DNA of 40,307 bases from Methylosinus sporium (GTDB taxonomy: Bacteria; Pseudomonadota; Alphaproteobacteria; Rhizobiales; Beijerinckiaceae). Each line of letters starts with the position of its first letter. Position 1 is the stretch's first letter. The notes beneath the pieces were generated by a model. The model searched no databases and had not been told where the DNA came from. It saw only the letters and a list, made by a program, of their open reading frames with translations. The stretch is from the NCBI RefSeq assembly GCF_003113265.1, contig NZ_PUIV01000034.1, forward strand, positions 1 through 40,307. Direction: 5' to 3'. The position numbers and the translations under genes were made by a program. Positions 22,698-31,001 of this stretch are shown here, one piece after another.

Positions 22698-25600
22698 TCA
22701 GGCGTTCTGCGCCGGCGCATCGCCGACGATGCGGCCGAGGCCGTTCGGAATGCGTGGGCTGGGCAGAACATAGCGGTTGCGGTCGCGCACCATTGTGGCG
22801 ACGCCTGCGAAATCGAGCTTGCCGGAGCCGAGCAGCGGCAATTTGTCGACGATCATGAATTCCGCCGGAACCATCAGCTCCGACGCGCCTTTCGATTTGG
22901 CGAAGGCGAGGAATTCGGGACGTGTGGCGTCCTTCTGCTGCGTCACCAGCACGATGCGCTCGCCCTTGCGCGGATCGAGCTCGCGCGCCGCCGCCGACAG
23001 CGAATTGGGCCACAGCTCCGCGGCGAGCGTCTCCACAGCGGCGAGCGAGATCATCTCGCCGCCGATCTTGGCGAAGCGCTTGGCGCGGCCCTGAATTTTT
23101 ATATAGCCCTGCGCATCGACGGTGACGATGTCGCCCGTGTCGTGCCAGCCTTGCGCCGGCGGCGCGAGCACGCCGGGATTGTCCGCCAAAAGATAGCCGA
23201 GCATCACATTGGGGCCGCGCACGAAGAGACGGCCGCCCTCGGCGACGCCGGGAACAGTCTCGAGGCGCAGCTCCATGCCCGGAAGCAGACGGCCGACGCT
23301 GCCGAAGCGGTTGAACATGGGCGTGTTGAGCGCCAGCGCCGGCGCCGTCTCGGTGACGCCATAGCCCTCGAGAATGCGAATGCCGAATTTCTCGAGATAG
23401 ACGTCGCGCGTTCCCTGCTTCACCGGCTCGGCGCCGGCGATGACATAGCGCAACGAGCGGAAGTCGTAAGAATGCGCGACGCGCGCATAGCCGTTGAGGA
23501 ATGTGTCGGTGCCGAGCAGCACTGTGGCGTTGGCGTTGTAGACCAGCTCCGGCACGATTTTATAGTGCAGCGGCGAGGGGTAGAAATAGACCGGCACGCC
23601 GGAGACGATCGGCAGGATGAAGCCGACATTGAGGCCGAAGCAATGGAACACCGGCAGCACGCTGAACAATTTGTCGGTGCGGCCGAAGTCTATGCGCGCC
23701 GCCGCCTGGGCGGCGTTGGCGAGCAGGTTTTTGTGCGAGAGCACGACGCCTTTTGGCGCGCCTTCCGAGCCTGACGTGAAGAGAATGGCCGCCGGATCGT
23801 CGGGGCTCCGCTTCTCCAGCGGGCGCTTGTGGCGCAGCAAAGCGGAGAGCTTGTCGGCGCGCGTGATCTCGCCGCGCACATCCTCGAGATAGACGATGCG
23901 GAACTCCTTATCGAGCGCGGCGACGAGCGCGTCGAGCTTGCCCTTCTCCACAAAGGCGCGCGAGGTCAGCAGCGTCGTCGCCTGCGCGGATTTGAGGCTA
24001 GATGCGATGTTCGCCGCGCCGGCGGTGAAATTCACCATGGCCGCGACGCGTCCGGCGCCGACGACGGCGAAGATCGTCACGCCGGCGGCGTTGGAATTGG
24101 GCAACATGACGCCGAGCGCCTCGCCCGTCTGCGAGATGCGTTGCAGCTTGCGGCCCAGCACATGGGCGCCGATCATGATGCGCTTATAGGTGAGCGCGCC
24201 GGCGATCGGGTCCTCTATCGCGACGCGGCCGGCGCCATGCTCGCGCGCCGCGTCGACGAGCGCTTGATGCAGCGTGCGATCGATGGGGCTGGTGCGGAAG
24301 ACGAGATCGGACATGATCTCATAGAGCGCCGCGCCGGAGGCGATGCGCCGCGCCTTGCCGCGCAATGCGGGATCGACCTCGAGCCGCGTCGGCTCCAGCA
24401 CGGTGAGCGTGAATTTGGGAAAGAAGCGGCGGCGCGCCTGCTCGCGGGTCAAACGCGAGAACATCGTCGCTTCCGGTCCCTCGATGCGCACCGGCACGAC
24501 CCAGGCGCCCGATTTTTCCGCGATGAGTCCGGCGCCATCATAGACCTTCATCAGGCTGCCGGTGACGGTGAGGCGTCCCTCCGGGAAGATGACAAGAGGA
24601 TCGCCGTTGCGAACCGCATTGACCAGAGTGCGCGTGCCGAGCGGGCGCGTCGGATCGAGCGGAATGGCGCGCACATAGCGCAGGAAGGGCCGCACCCACC
24701 ATTTCGTCGCGATCGTCGAGTCGATGGCGAAGACGGGGTCGACCGGCAGCACGCAGAGGATCGCCGCGGCGTCGAGGAAGCTCACATGATTGAGCGCGAT
24801 GATCGGATTCTTGCCCGCCCTGGCGAAATTGCCGAAGCCTTTCACCTCGAGCCGATAGAAGGCGCGGAAGATGATCGACAGGGCGTCACGAAAAGGGGAG
24901 ACGACGACCGCTTTGTAGATCCATATCGCGGCCAGCGCCATGAGGACGCCTATGCCGAGGAAGAGATCCGGCACGGAGACGCCCTTGCTCTGCAGCAGCG
25001 CGACGGCGAAAGCGCCGCCGGCCATGAAGGCGGCGTTGAGCACATTCACCGCGGCGATGATGCGCGAGCGCTCGTGAGGCGGCGCATAGGCCTGTAGCGC
25101 GGCGAAGCTCGGCACGATCATCAGCCCGCCGGCGATGGCGAGACAAGCGAGATCGATGGTCACGCGCCAGGCGCCGGAGAGCTCGAAGAATTCGGCGATC
25201 TCGAGCGGCGTCGTCGCCTCCCGCGGCGCGAGCGTCGCGAGAGTCCAGCCGAGATCGAGCGAAGCGCCGGCGATGATCGCCGCGCCGATCGCCGCCGGCA
25301 GCAGCACGATGCGTCCCGCCAGCAGGAAGGAGGCGAGGCCGGAGCCCACCGCAATGGCGATGGCGAAGACGGCGAGGAACAGAGTGACGACCAGCTCCGA
25401 GCCATGCATCACATGCGTCACCAGCGGCGCCAGCAGCGACATTGCGATGACGCCGACGAGCCAGAACAGGCTCGTCACCGCGCCGACGCGCCACAGCCGC
25501 GTGTCCTTCCACAATTCACGCAGCAGCACGGCGGTGGAGCGCAGAATATTGGGGTCGATGCGAAGATCGGGCGCGGCGCGCTCAGTCGAGGGAATGAGCC

Positions 25601-26162
25601 GCGCGGCGCCCCAGGCCGCGGCGGCTGCGGCCATCACGCCGATGGTGGTGATGAGCGGCTCGCCGCCGCCATGCATGGCGAGGCCGCCGGCGATGGTGCC
25701 GGTGAGAATGGCGAGGAAGGTCGCGCCTTCCACCAGAGCATTGCCGGCCGGCAGTTCCTCCTGGCGCAGATGATCGGGAAGAATGCCGTATTTCACCGGG
25801 CCGAACAGCGCGCCGAGCACGCCGAAGGAAAACAGCGCGGCGAAGAGCACGGGAACGGAAGAGAGCGCGAAGCCGGCGACGGCGATCAGCGCCGCGCCCA
25901 TCTCCACGAATTTGAGGCGCCGCGCGACCAGCGCCTTGTCGTATTTGTCGGCGATCTGTCCGCCGAGCGCGGAGAGAACGAAATAGGGCGCGATGAAAAT
26001 GGCGCCGGCCAGCGTGACGAGCGATTCGCCCTCATGTCCGCCGATTTTGAACAGAATGAGCAGAACGAGCGCATTCTTGAGGAAGTTGTCGTTGAAGGCG
26101 GCGAAGAACTGGCACCAGAACAAAGGCGCGAAACGTTTGGTGAGGAGCAGATGATCGGACAT
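22698..26162 (-). CDS. aas: Three-domain LplT-PlsC-Aas protein: lysophospholipid flippase, acyltransferase and acyl-ACP synthetase
   Basis: ATG 26162 gives 1154 residues. Residues about 1-420 are an MFS/LplT-like transporter with about 12 hydrophobic helices (FFAAFNDNFLKNALVLLILF, GPVKYGILPDHL). Residues about 430-640 are a PlsC/GPAT acyltransferase with the HX4D motif in NHVSFLDAA (near 458) and FPEGRLTVTG. Residues about 650-1140 are an AMP-forming acyl-ACP synthetase with FTSGSEGAPKG (near 796), GYGVTETAP and WHDTGDIV. In E. coli LplT and Aas are separate; together they import 2-acyl-lysophospholipids and re-acylate them at the inner membrane. All three active sites appear intact. Expression is probably controlled by the divergent TetR gene. 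Confidence 0.93.
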   Translation of the reverse strand: MSDHLLLTKRFAPLFWCQFFAAFNDNFLKNALVLLILFKIGGHEGESLVTLAGAIFIAPYFVLSALGGQIADKYDKALVARRLKFVEMGAALIAVAGFALSSVPVLFAALFSFGVLGALFGPVKYGILPDHLRQEELPAGNALVEGATFLAILTGTIAGGLAMHGGGEPLITTIGVMAAAAAAWGAARLIPSTERAAPDLRIDPNILRSTAVLLRELWKDTRLWRVGAVTSLFWLVGVIAMSLLAPLVTHVMHGSELVVTLFLAVFAIAIAVGSGLASFLLAGRIVLLPAAIGAAIIAGASLDLGWTLATLAPREATTPLEIAEFFELSGAWRVTIDLACLAIAGGLMIVPSFAALQAYAPPHERSRIIAAVNVLNAAFMAGGAFAVALLQSKGVSVPDLFLGIGVLMALAAIWIYKAVVVSPFRDALSIIFRAFYRLEVKGFGNFARAGKNPIIALNHVSFLDAAAILCVLPVDPVFAIDSTIATKWWVRPFLRYVRAIPLDPTRPLGTRTLVNAVRNGDPLVIFPEGRLTVTGSLMKVYDGAGLIAEKSGAWVVPVRIEGPEATMFSRLTREQARRRFFPKFTLTVLEPTRLEVDPALRGKARRIASGAALYEIMSDLVFRTSPIDRTLHQALVDAAREHGAGRVAIEDPIAGALTYKRIMIGAHVLGRKLQRISQTGEALGVMLPNSNAAGVTIFAVVGAGRVAAMVNFTAGAANIASSLKSAQATTLLTSRAFVEKGKLDALVAALDKEFRIVYLEDVRGEITRADKLSALLRHKRPLEKRSPDDPAAILFTSGSEGAPKGVVLSHKNLLANAAQAAARIDFGRTDKLFSVLPVFHCFGLNVGFILPIVSGVPVYFYPSPLHYKIVPELVYNANATVLLGTDTFLNGYARVAHSYDFRSLRYVIAGAEPVKQGTRDVYLEKFGIRILEGYGVTETAPALALNTPMFNRFGSVGRLLPGMELRLETVPGVAEGGRLFVRGPNVMLGYLLADNPGVLAPPAQGWHDTGDIVTVDAQGYIKIQGRAKRFAKIGGEMISLAAVETLAAELWPNSLSAAARELDPRKGERIVLVTQQKDATRPEFLAFAKSKGASELMVPAEFMIVDKLPLLGSGKLDFAGVATMVRDRNRYVLPSPRIPNGLGRIVGDAPAQNA

Positions 26163-26310
26163 GGGCAAATTCCGTCGGCGCGCGGCGAGAACGCTCTGTT
26201 TCGCCGATTCTGTTTAAGGATGGGTTGGTCGGCAGGCGTTGCGCGCCCGCACATACTACGCTGCGGGCGCGGCCCGCGGCGATGAGATTCTGGGGCTCGG
26301 ACGGCCCCTC

Positions 26311-26345
26311 CCGCCCCCTCTCCCGCAGAGCGGGGTCGGGGGCGG
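26311..26345. repeat. GC-rich palindrome in the aas/tetR spacer
   Basis: CCGCCCCC (26311-26318) pairs with GGGGGCGG (26338-26345), and CCCGC (26322-26326) with GCGGG (26330-26334), giving a near-continuous hairpin. It resembles dispersed palindromic repeats (CTCTCCCGC... type) of this order. In the aas leader it would form a strong structure on the minus strand. Confidence 0.5.
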
Positions 26346-26380
26346 GGCGCGAGCGCGCTCGCTGTCATCGAAAAGGCGGC

Positions 26381-26408
26381 TTGAACATTCGCGGCCTCCT
26401 GTTATGAA
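26381..26408 (+). promoter_or_regulatory. Possible tetR promoter
   Basis: TTGAAC (26381-26386), a 16-bp spacer and TATGAA (26403-26408) match -35 and -10 elements. The -10 overlaps the first TGAAC-N3-GTTCA palindrome. Confidence 0.45.
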
Positions 26409-26417
26409 CATCGTTCA
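26405..26417. promoter_or_regulatory. TetR operator candidate 1 (TGAAC-ATC-GTTCA)
   Basis: A perfect 13-bp palindrome (TGAACATCGTTCA) overlaps the likely tetR -10 and lies just downstream of the likely aas -10. It is one of three copies; centre 26411. Confidence 0.75.
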
Positions 26418-26423
26418 GGCGTG

Positions 26424-26451
26424 ACCATAGCACGATCTGAACAGCGCTCAA
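26424..26451 (-). promoter_or_regulatory. Possible aas promoter
   Basis: On the minus strand TTGAGC (26451-26446), a 16-bp spacer and TATGGT (26429-26424) match -35 and -10 elements. Operator 2 covers the -35 and part of the spacer. Confidence 0.45.
26438..26450. promoter_or_regulatory. TetR operator candidate 2 (TGAAC-AGC-GCTCA)
   Basis: TGAACAGCGCTCA matches the palindrome with one changed base. Its centre (26444) is 33 bp from operator 1 and 22 bp from operator 3, i.e. near-integral helical turns. Confidence 0.6.
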
Positions 26452-26458
26452 GAGAAAA

Positions 26459-27112
26459 ATGAACGACGTTCAAAAAACCGGATCCGACTCTGCGGAGCGC
26501 CCCGGCGCCAAGACCTCCGCGCGCCGCGCCGATCTGCGCGCGCGGCTCGTCGCCGCCGGCCGCGCGGCCGTCGCCGAGGGCGGCTTGCAGAATTTGAAGG
26601 CGCGCGATCTCGCCGCCGCCGCGGGCTGCGCAGTGGGCGCGATCTACAATGTGTTCGACGATCTCGACGATCTGATCCTGCGCATCGGCGCGGATACGCT
26701 CGCGCGTCTGGAGCAAGGCCTCGCCGCGCCGCCCGGCCCGGCGCCCGAGCCGGCGGAAGAGCTGCTGCGCCTTGCGTGCGGCTATTTCTCCTTCGCCCGC
26801 GCCGATAAGGCGCTGTGGCGGGCGTTGTTCGAGCACCGGCTCGCCGGCGGCCGCCCCGCGCCGGCCTGGTATCTCGAGGATCAGAGCCGGCTCTTCGCCC
26901 TGGTCGAGGCGCCGCTGGCGCGTCTGCTGCCGGACGAGCCGGCGTCCTCGCGCGCTCTGCTCGCCCGCACTTTATTTTCCGCCGTGCATGGGGTCGTCTC
27001 GCTCGGCCTAGAGGAGAAGCTCGCGCCTATGCCGGAGGCGATATTGGAGGCCGAACTCGAGCGGCTGGTGCGCGCTTTTGCGGCTGGACTGACCTTGTTG
27101 CCGCCGGGGTGA
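26459..27112 (+). CDS. TetR-family transcriptional regulator
   Basis: The 217-residue protein has an N-terminal TetR helix-turn-helix (LVAAGRAAVAEGGLQNLKA, DLAAAAGCAVGAIYNVFDDL, residues about 28-72). A C-terminal ligand domain follows with ALWRALFEHRLAGGRPAP and TLFSAVHGVVSLGLEEK, as in the WHG/TetR_C_33 subgroup. It is divergent from aas across a 296-bp spacer holding three matching palindromes, one on its own start codon, so it very likely represses itself and aas. The ligand may be an acyl-CoA, acyl-ACP or lysolipid, which is inference. Confidence 0.9.
   Translation: MNDVQKTGSDSAERPGAKTSARRADLRARLVAAGRAAVAEGGLQNLKARDLAAAAGCAVGAIYNVFDDLDDLILRIGADTLARLEQGLAAPPGPAPEPAEELLRLACGYFSFARADKALWRALFEHRLAGGRPAPAWYLEDQSRLFALVEAPLARLLPDEPASSRALLARTLFSAVHGVVSLGLEEKLAPMPEAILEAELERLVRAFAAGLTLLPPG
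26460..26472. promoter_or_regulatory. TetR operator candidate 3 (TGAAC-GAC-GTTCA)
   Basis: A perfect 13-bp palindrome (TGAACGACGTTCA) overlaps the tetR start codon (ATG at 26459), centre 26466. Binding here would block transcription or translation start of the regulator's own gene. Confidence 0.7.
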
Positions 27113-27197
27113 GGCGCGGGTAGAGCGAGCTATGGCTTGCCTTCCAGAGCCCGAGCTGAAATATCGGATTTGGGAAGCTCGAGAGGCGCCGCCGGCC

Positions 27198-27938
27198 ATG
27201 CTGCTGATTCTGCTCTTTTTCGTCGCAATGTGGGCGGGCGCGCAAAATGCGCTGGCCGGCGGCGGCTCCTTTCTCACTCTGCCGACGCTCATGCTCACCG
27301 GCATGGACGCGCGCGCCGCCAATGTCACATCCTGCGTCGCTCTGTTTCCCGCGCAGATCGCCACCGGCTGGACGGGGCGCGATCTGTCGCGCGGCGCCGC
27401 GGGCCTGTCTCTGCGCACGCTGTTCATCATCAGCATCGTCGGCGGGGCGGTGGGCGCGGTCATATTGCTGCTGACGCCGCCCGCCTTCTTCGCCAGGCTG
27501 GTGCCCTGGCTGGTGCTGTTCGCGACCGCGGTGTTCGCCTATGGCAGCTTTCTGCGCAAACCCGGCGAGGCGAATGCGCATCTTTCGCCGAGGGGCGCCA
27601 TGGCGTCGCAATTTCTCATCTCGGTCTATGGCGGCTATTTCGGCGGCGGCATCGGCTTTCTGATGGTGGCGGCGCTGACCATGGCCGGGCAGAATGTGCG
27701 CATCGCCGCGGCGACGAAAAATGTGCTCGCCGCAGTGATGAACGCCTCCGCCGTAGCCATTTTCCTGTTCTCGCCGGATCTGCATCTCGCCCAGGCGCTC
27801 GTCACCTCGCTCGGCGCGACGATCGGCGGCGTCGTTGGCGCGCGCCTGCTGCATCACATTCCCGACAAATGGCTGCGCATCGTCGTGATCATCATCGGCG
27901 CGCTCTTGACCCTGGGCCTGTTCCTGCGCGCGCCATAA
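27198..27938 (+). CDS. TauE/SafE-family membrane permease
   Basis: ATG 27198, with GAGAGG upstream, gives 246 residues beginning directly with the first membrane helix (MLLILLFFVAMWAGAQNALA). An upstream ATG at 27132 would add a 22-residue charged leader and is less likely. About eight helices are visible in two halves, each opening with a family motif: AGGGSFLTLPTLMLTG and YGGYFGGGIGFLMVAAL, followed by NVTSCVALFPAQ and TKNVLAAVMNASA. The family exports sulfite, sulfoacetate or related organosulfur anions, but substrate cannot be read from sequence. No sulfur genes are adjacent. Confidence 0.87.
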   Translation: MLLILLFFVAMWAGAQNALAGGGSFLTLPTLMLTGMDARAANVTSCVALFPAQIATGWTGRDLSRGAAGLSLRTLFIISIVGGAVGAVILLLTPPAFFARLVPWLVLFATAVFAYGSFLRKPGEANAHLSPRGAMASQFLISVYGGYFGGGIGFLMVAALTMAGQNVRIAAATKNVLAAVMNASAVAIFLFSPDLHLAQALVTSLGATIGGVVGARLLHHIPDKWLRIVVIIIGALLTLGLFLRAP

Positions 27939-28043
27939 GGCGATTGTCGAGGCCTTTTGTCGGCGCGGGTGGACGGCGGGCGGTGCCTCCTTATGTAACC
28001 GCATCGGCGAAGCGCCGCGCATAGGCCGCGGCGCGGAAAGTCG

Positions 28044-28715
28044 ATGGAGGCCGAACTGTCCGACAATCGCAATCGAAGCGCCGCCGTGGCGGCCGCGACC
28101 CCATCCGCCGGCGAGGATTACGACAAGCTCGGGCGCGATGCGCTCGTCTCGCTTTTGCGCAGCGTCATCGAGCAGCGCGACGACGTGCTCTCCAAATATG
28201 AGGCGATGGCGTTCCAGGTCGACGAGTCGACGCATGAGATCGACGACGCCCAGCTCGAGGCGAAGCGCAATGCGCAAAAGGCCGAGGGCGACGCGCGCAA
28301 GGCGCAGGAGGCCGAAAAACGCGCCGCCGATCTGCAGCGCCTTCTCGATGACGAGCGCCGCGCCAAGGCGACGCTCGCCGGAGACTTCGCGCGCTATCGC
28401 GACAAGGTGACGAGCACGCCGGTGGACGAGCCCTGGAGCCAGCTCTGGCGCGCGATCTCGCAGATCGCGCGAGACGCCGTCGCCTGGGCGCGGGCCAAGA
28501 TTCCGGCGGACAGCCAATTCCTGCCGTGGTTCGACAAGGGCGTCGATTTCATTGTGGCGACCGGCCGACTGCTGCGCGAATGGAGCCTCGCGCTCTATGA
28601 TTGGGCGCGTCCGCGCGCGCTCGAATTCTACGCATGGGGCAAGCCGCGCGCGATCGATCTGTGGAAAAGGCTGAAAACCGAGATCGAGCGGCGAATGGGC
28701 CCGGCCAAATCGTAA
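28044..28715 (+). CDS. Coiled-coil protein of unknown function
   Basis: The 223-residue protein has a polar N terminus, a charged heptad-rich coiled coil (about 55-120, containing AKRNAQKAEGDARKAQEAEK and AADLQRLLDDERRAKATLAG), and a C-terminal part rich in tryptophan (WSQLWRAISQIARDAVAWAR, then WARPRALEFYAWGKPRAIDL). The C-terminal segment contains a short internal repeat, WARPRALEFY / WGKPRAIDLW, that may be amphipathic and membrane-associating. There is no signal peptide and no known domain. It is preceded by GGAAAG and followed by a secreted-protein gene on the same strand. Confidence 0.72.
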   Translation: MEAELSDNRNRSAAVAAATPSAGEDYDKLGRDALVSLLRSVIEQRDDVLSKYEAMAFQVDESTHEIDDAQLEAKRNAQKAEGDARKAQEAEKRAADLQRLLDDERRAKATLAGDFARYRDKVTSTPVDEPWSQLWRAISQIARDAVAWARAKIPADSQFLPWFDKGVDFIVATGRLLREWSLALYDWARPRALEFYAWGKPRAIDLWKRLKTEIERRMGPAKS

Positions 28716-28791
28716 AAATCCGCGGCCGATGGGCGCTCGCGAAGCGCGAACGCGGCTGGAAATGCCCGAGCCAATGCGTTAGATTCGCGGC

Positions 28792-29166
28792 ATGTACGCT
28801 CGCTGCGCGCTCATCGCGTCCCTCTTCCTCGCCGTCTTCGGACCCGCGTCCGAGGCGCAGGCGGCCGCCGCGCGCGGCTCCGTGCTCGCCTGTCGCGATC
28901 AAGCCGACATCAAGCGCGCCTTTCGTCCGGCCTCGGACAAGGCGGCCAAGGACGACCCTGCCTTTTTCCGCGGCAGGCTGCAGTCCGGCCACTGCGTTCA
29001 GCTGATGCGCGATCAAAAGGTTGACGTCGATCAGCGCGACGGGTCGCTCTGGTGCGTGCGTCCCTCCGGCGCGCTGGATTGCTTCTGGACGCTCGATCGG
29101 GCGATCGATCTCTACCCCGCGCCGCCTCCTCGGCCGGGCGAGCAGCCACCCAGAAAAAAAGGCTGA
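28792..29166 (+). CDS. Small secreted protein of unknown function
   Basis: The 124-residue protein begins with a clear Sec signal peptide (MYARCALIASLFLAVFGPA, cleavage near AQAAA, about residue 25). The mature part of about 100 residues has four cysteines (in LACRDQ, GHCVQL, LWCVRP and LDCFWT) that could form two disulfides. It ends in a Pro/Lys-rich tail (PPPRPGEQPPRKKG). This is a plausible periplasmic protein but I do not recognise its family. Confidence 0.72.
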   Translation: MYARCALIASLFLAVFGPASEAQAAAARGSVLACRDQADIKRAFRPASDKAAKDDPAFFRGRLQSGHCVQLMRDQKVDVDQRDGSLWCVRPSGALDCFWTLDRAIDLYPAPPPRPGEQPPRKKG

Positions 29167-29279
29167 ATCGGCCTCCTGCGGCGCGGCAACGCGCTTCCCT
29201 CGAGTTGGTCTGCGGCCGCTCGACTGGTAGAACTGTGCCCGTTACGTAATGATTCTCGCCCCAGGGAGCGACGGAAGCC

Positions 29280-30974
29280 ATGATCCAGCCGAGGAAATGG
29301 TGGGTCGGCCTGCCCGTGCTGGCCATTTTGTTCACGATCGTCGCGACGTCCGACGTCGAGAAGATCGAAAAGGATCTGGGTGATCGCGTCCGCGCGGCGC
29401 TCGACAAATCCCCCGGCGCGATCGAAGGCGCGAGCGTCGCCGTGGACGGACGCGACGTGAGGCTGTCGGGCGTCGTCCTCTCGCCCGCCGCCGTCGCGCA
29501 GGCCGTCCGAACCGTCGAATTGCAGGAGGGCGTGCGCGCGGTCTCCGACGCCACGACGCCGCCGCCTTCGGCGCAGCCTTTCGCCTTCTCGCTCGAGCGC
29601 AAGGGCAAGACGCTCGCGCTCTCCGGCAATGCGCCGGTTCCGGGCGAGCGCGCGCCGGTTCGCGCCGCCGCCGCCGGCAAGGGGCTCGAGCTTTCCGATT
29701 CCTCGGTCTCGGCGCTGGGCGCGCCGAAAAATTACGCCGCCCTCGCCTCCTATTGCGTCGCGCTGCTCGATGCGATCGGCGACGGCAGAGTGTCGGTCAG
29801 CGACGCCGCCCTCACGGTGACCGGTTCGGCCGCCAGCTTCGACGGCTATGACCGCGCCGCGGCCGCGCTGAGAGAGCCGCCGGAAGGCGTTTCGGTGAAG
29901 GCGGCGGAGATCGCGCCGCCGCGCGTCTCCCCCTTCGTCTGGAGCGCCGCCAAATCGGGAGAGGCGGTTTCGCTCTTCGGCTATGCGCCGAGCGAAAAGA
30001 CGCGCGAGACTCTCGTCGCCGAGGCCGCCGGGCTCGGCGCGGCGAGCGATCAGACGCGCGTCGCCGGCGGCGCCCCCGGCGATTTCGCCGTGGCGGCGAG
30101 CGCCGCGCTGCGCGCGCTCGACCAGCTCGCGAGCGGCAAGGCTTCGATAAGCGATGGCGTCGTCTCCATCGAAGGCGCCGGCAAGACCAATATCGCCGCT
30201 CCGGCCGTGGAGGCGAGCCTGCGCTCCGCTTTGCCCAAGAGCTTTCGCCTCGGCGAAGTGTCGGTGGCCGCGGGGGCGATCTCGCCTTTCGTCTTCACCG
30301 CGCGCAAGCAGGAGGACAAGCTCTCGCTCGCCGGCTATGCGCCGGACGCCGCCGCCCGCGCCCGGATCGTCCAGCAGGCCGAGCGCGATTTCGGCGCGGT
30401 GGACGACGGACTCGCCATAGCCGACGGCGCGCCGAAGGGATTCGCCGAGGCGGCGAGCGCCGCTCTGCGCGCATTGTCGCGGCTCGACGTCGGCGTCGCG
30501 GCGCTCTCCGACCGCAGTCTGGCGTTCGAGGGCGCGGCCTATAACGCCAAGGCGCAATTCGACATTCGCGCCCGGCTCTCCCGCGAGTTGCCGGAAGGCT
30601 ATGAGAACGCCGCGCGGCTCGGCCTCGCGACGACGACAGATGAAATCCCGCCGACGCGGCTCTACGCCGCTTTGGCGGAGAAAGCCGCCAAGGGTCTGAC
30701 CTTCGGCGCGGACAATCGAATCGCGGAGGCGTCCCTGCCGGTCGTCGACGCGCTCGCCTTCGTGCTGCTGCGCAGCCCGGGCGCGGCGGTCGATATCGCT
30801 GGGCGTTTCGCAGGCGCGGGCTCGCAGGCGGAAGACGAGGCCATCGGCCTGCGTCGCGCCGAGGCCGTGCGCAACTATCTGATCGAGGCGGGCGTCGAAG
30901 CGGCGCGACTCTCCGCCTCCGGCGCCGCCGCGGCCGATGGGAACGGCCGTCGCATCGAATTCTCGATCCGGTGA
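29280..30974 (+). CDS. Membrane-anchored protein with BON domain, three internal repeats and OmpA-like C terminus
   Basis: The 564-residue protein has one N-terminal membrane helix (about 8-24), then a BON-like domain (25-90: GAIEGASVAVDGRDVRLSGV). Three repeats of about 117 residues follow (100-217, 218-335, 336-450), each opening PF-x-F/W and containing GYAP or GNAP, a GAP motif, an Ala-rich helix and a closing LP-x-G/S segment. The C terminus (470-564) looks like an OmpA peptidoglycan-binding domain (AVDIAGRF, LRRAEAVRNYLIEAGVEAAR, NGRRIEFSI). However, the usual HTD motif with its diaminopimelate-binding Asp is replaced by RFA, so peptidoglycan binding may be lost. It is probably a periplasmic envelope protein, first of a three-gene cluster. 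Confidence 0.83.
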   Translation: MIQPRKWWVGLPVLAILFTIVATSDVEKIEKDLGDRVRAALDKSPGAIEGASVAVDGRDVRLSGVVLSPAAVAQAVRTVELQEGVRAVSDATTPPPSAQPFAFSLERKGKTLALSGNAPVPGERAPVRAAAAGKGLELSDSSVSALGAPKNYAALASYCVALLDAIGDGRVSVSDAALTVTGSAASFDGYDRAAAALREPPEGVSVKAAEIAPPRVSPFVWSAAKSGEAVSLFGYAPSEKTRETLVAEAAGLGAASDQTRVAGGAPGDFAVAASAALRALDQLASGKASISDGVVSIEGAGKTNIAAPAVEASLRSALPKSFRLGEVSVAAGAISPFVFTARKQEDKLSLAGYAPDAAARARIVQQAERDFGAVDDGLAIADGAPKGFAEAASAALRALSRLDVGVAALSDRSLAFEGAAYNAKAQFDIRARLSRELPEGYENAARLGLATTTDEIPPTRLYAALAEKAAKGLTFGADNRIAEASLPVVDALAFVLLRSPGAAVDIAGRFAGAGSQAEDEAIGLRRAEAVRNYLIEAGVEAARLSASGAAAADGNGRRIEFSIR

Positions 30975-31001
30975 TCCGGGGCTTTCGAGGGGAGAACGCC
31001 C

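Noticed and set aside
21260-22858. Long plus-strand frame opposite the GNAT and Tas-like genes
   Set aside because: It is the complement of two recognisable enzymes and shows no motifs of its own.
23829-25097. Long plus-strand frame within aas
   Set aside because: Shadow of the acyltransferase/ligase domains; no ribosome-binding site or protein-like features.
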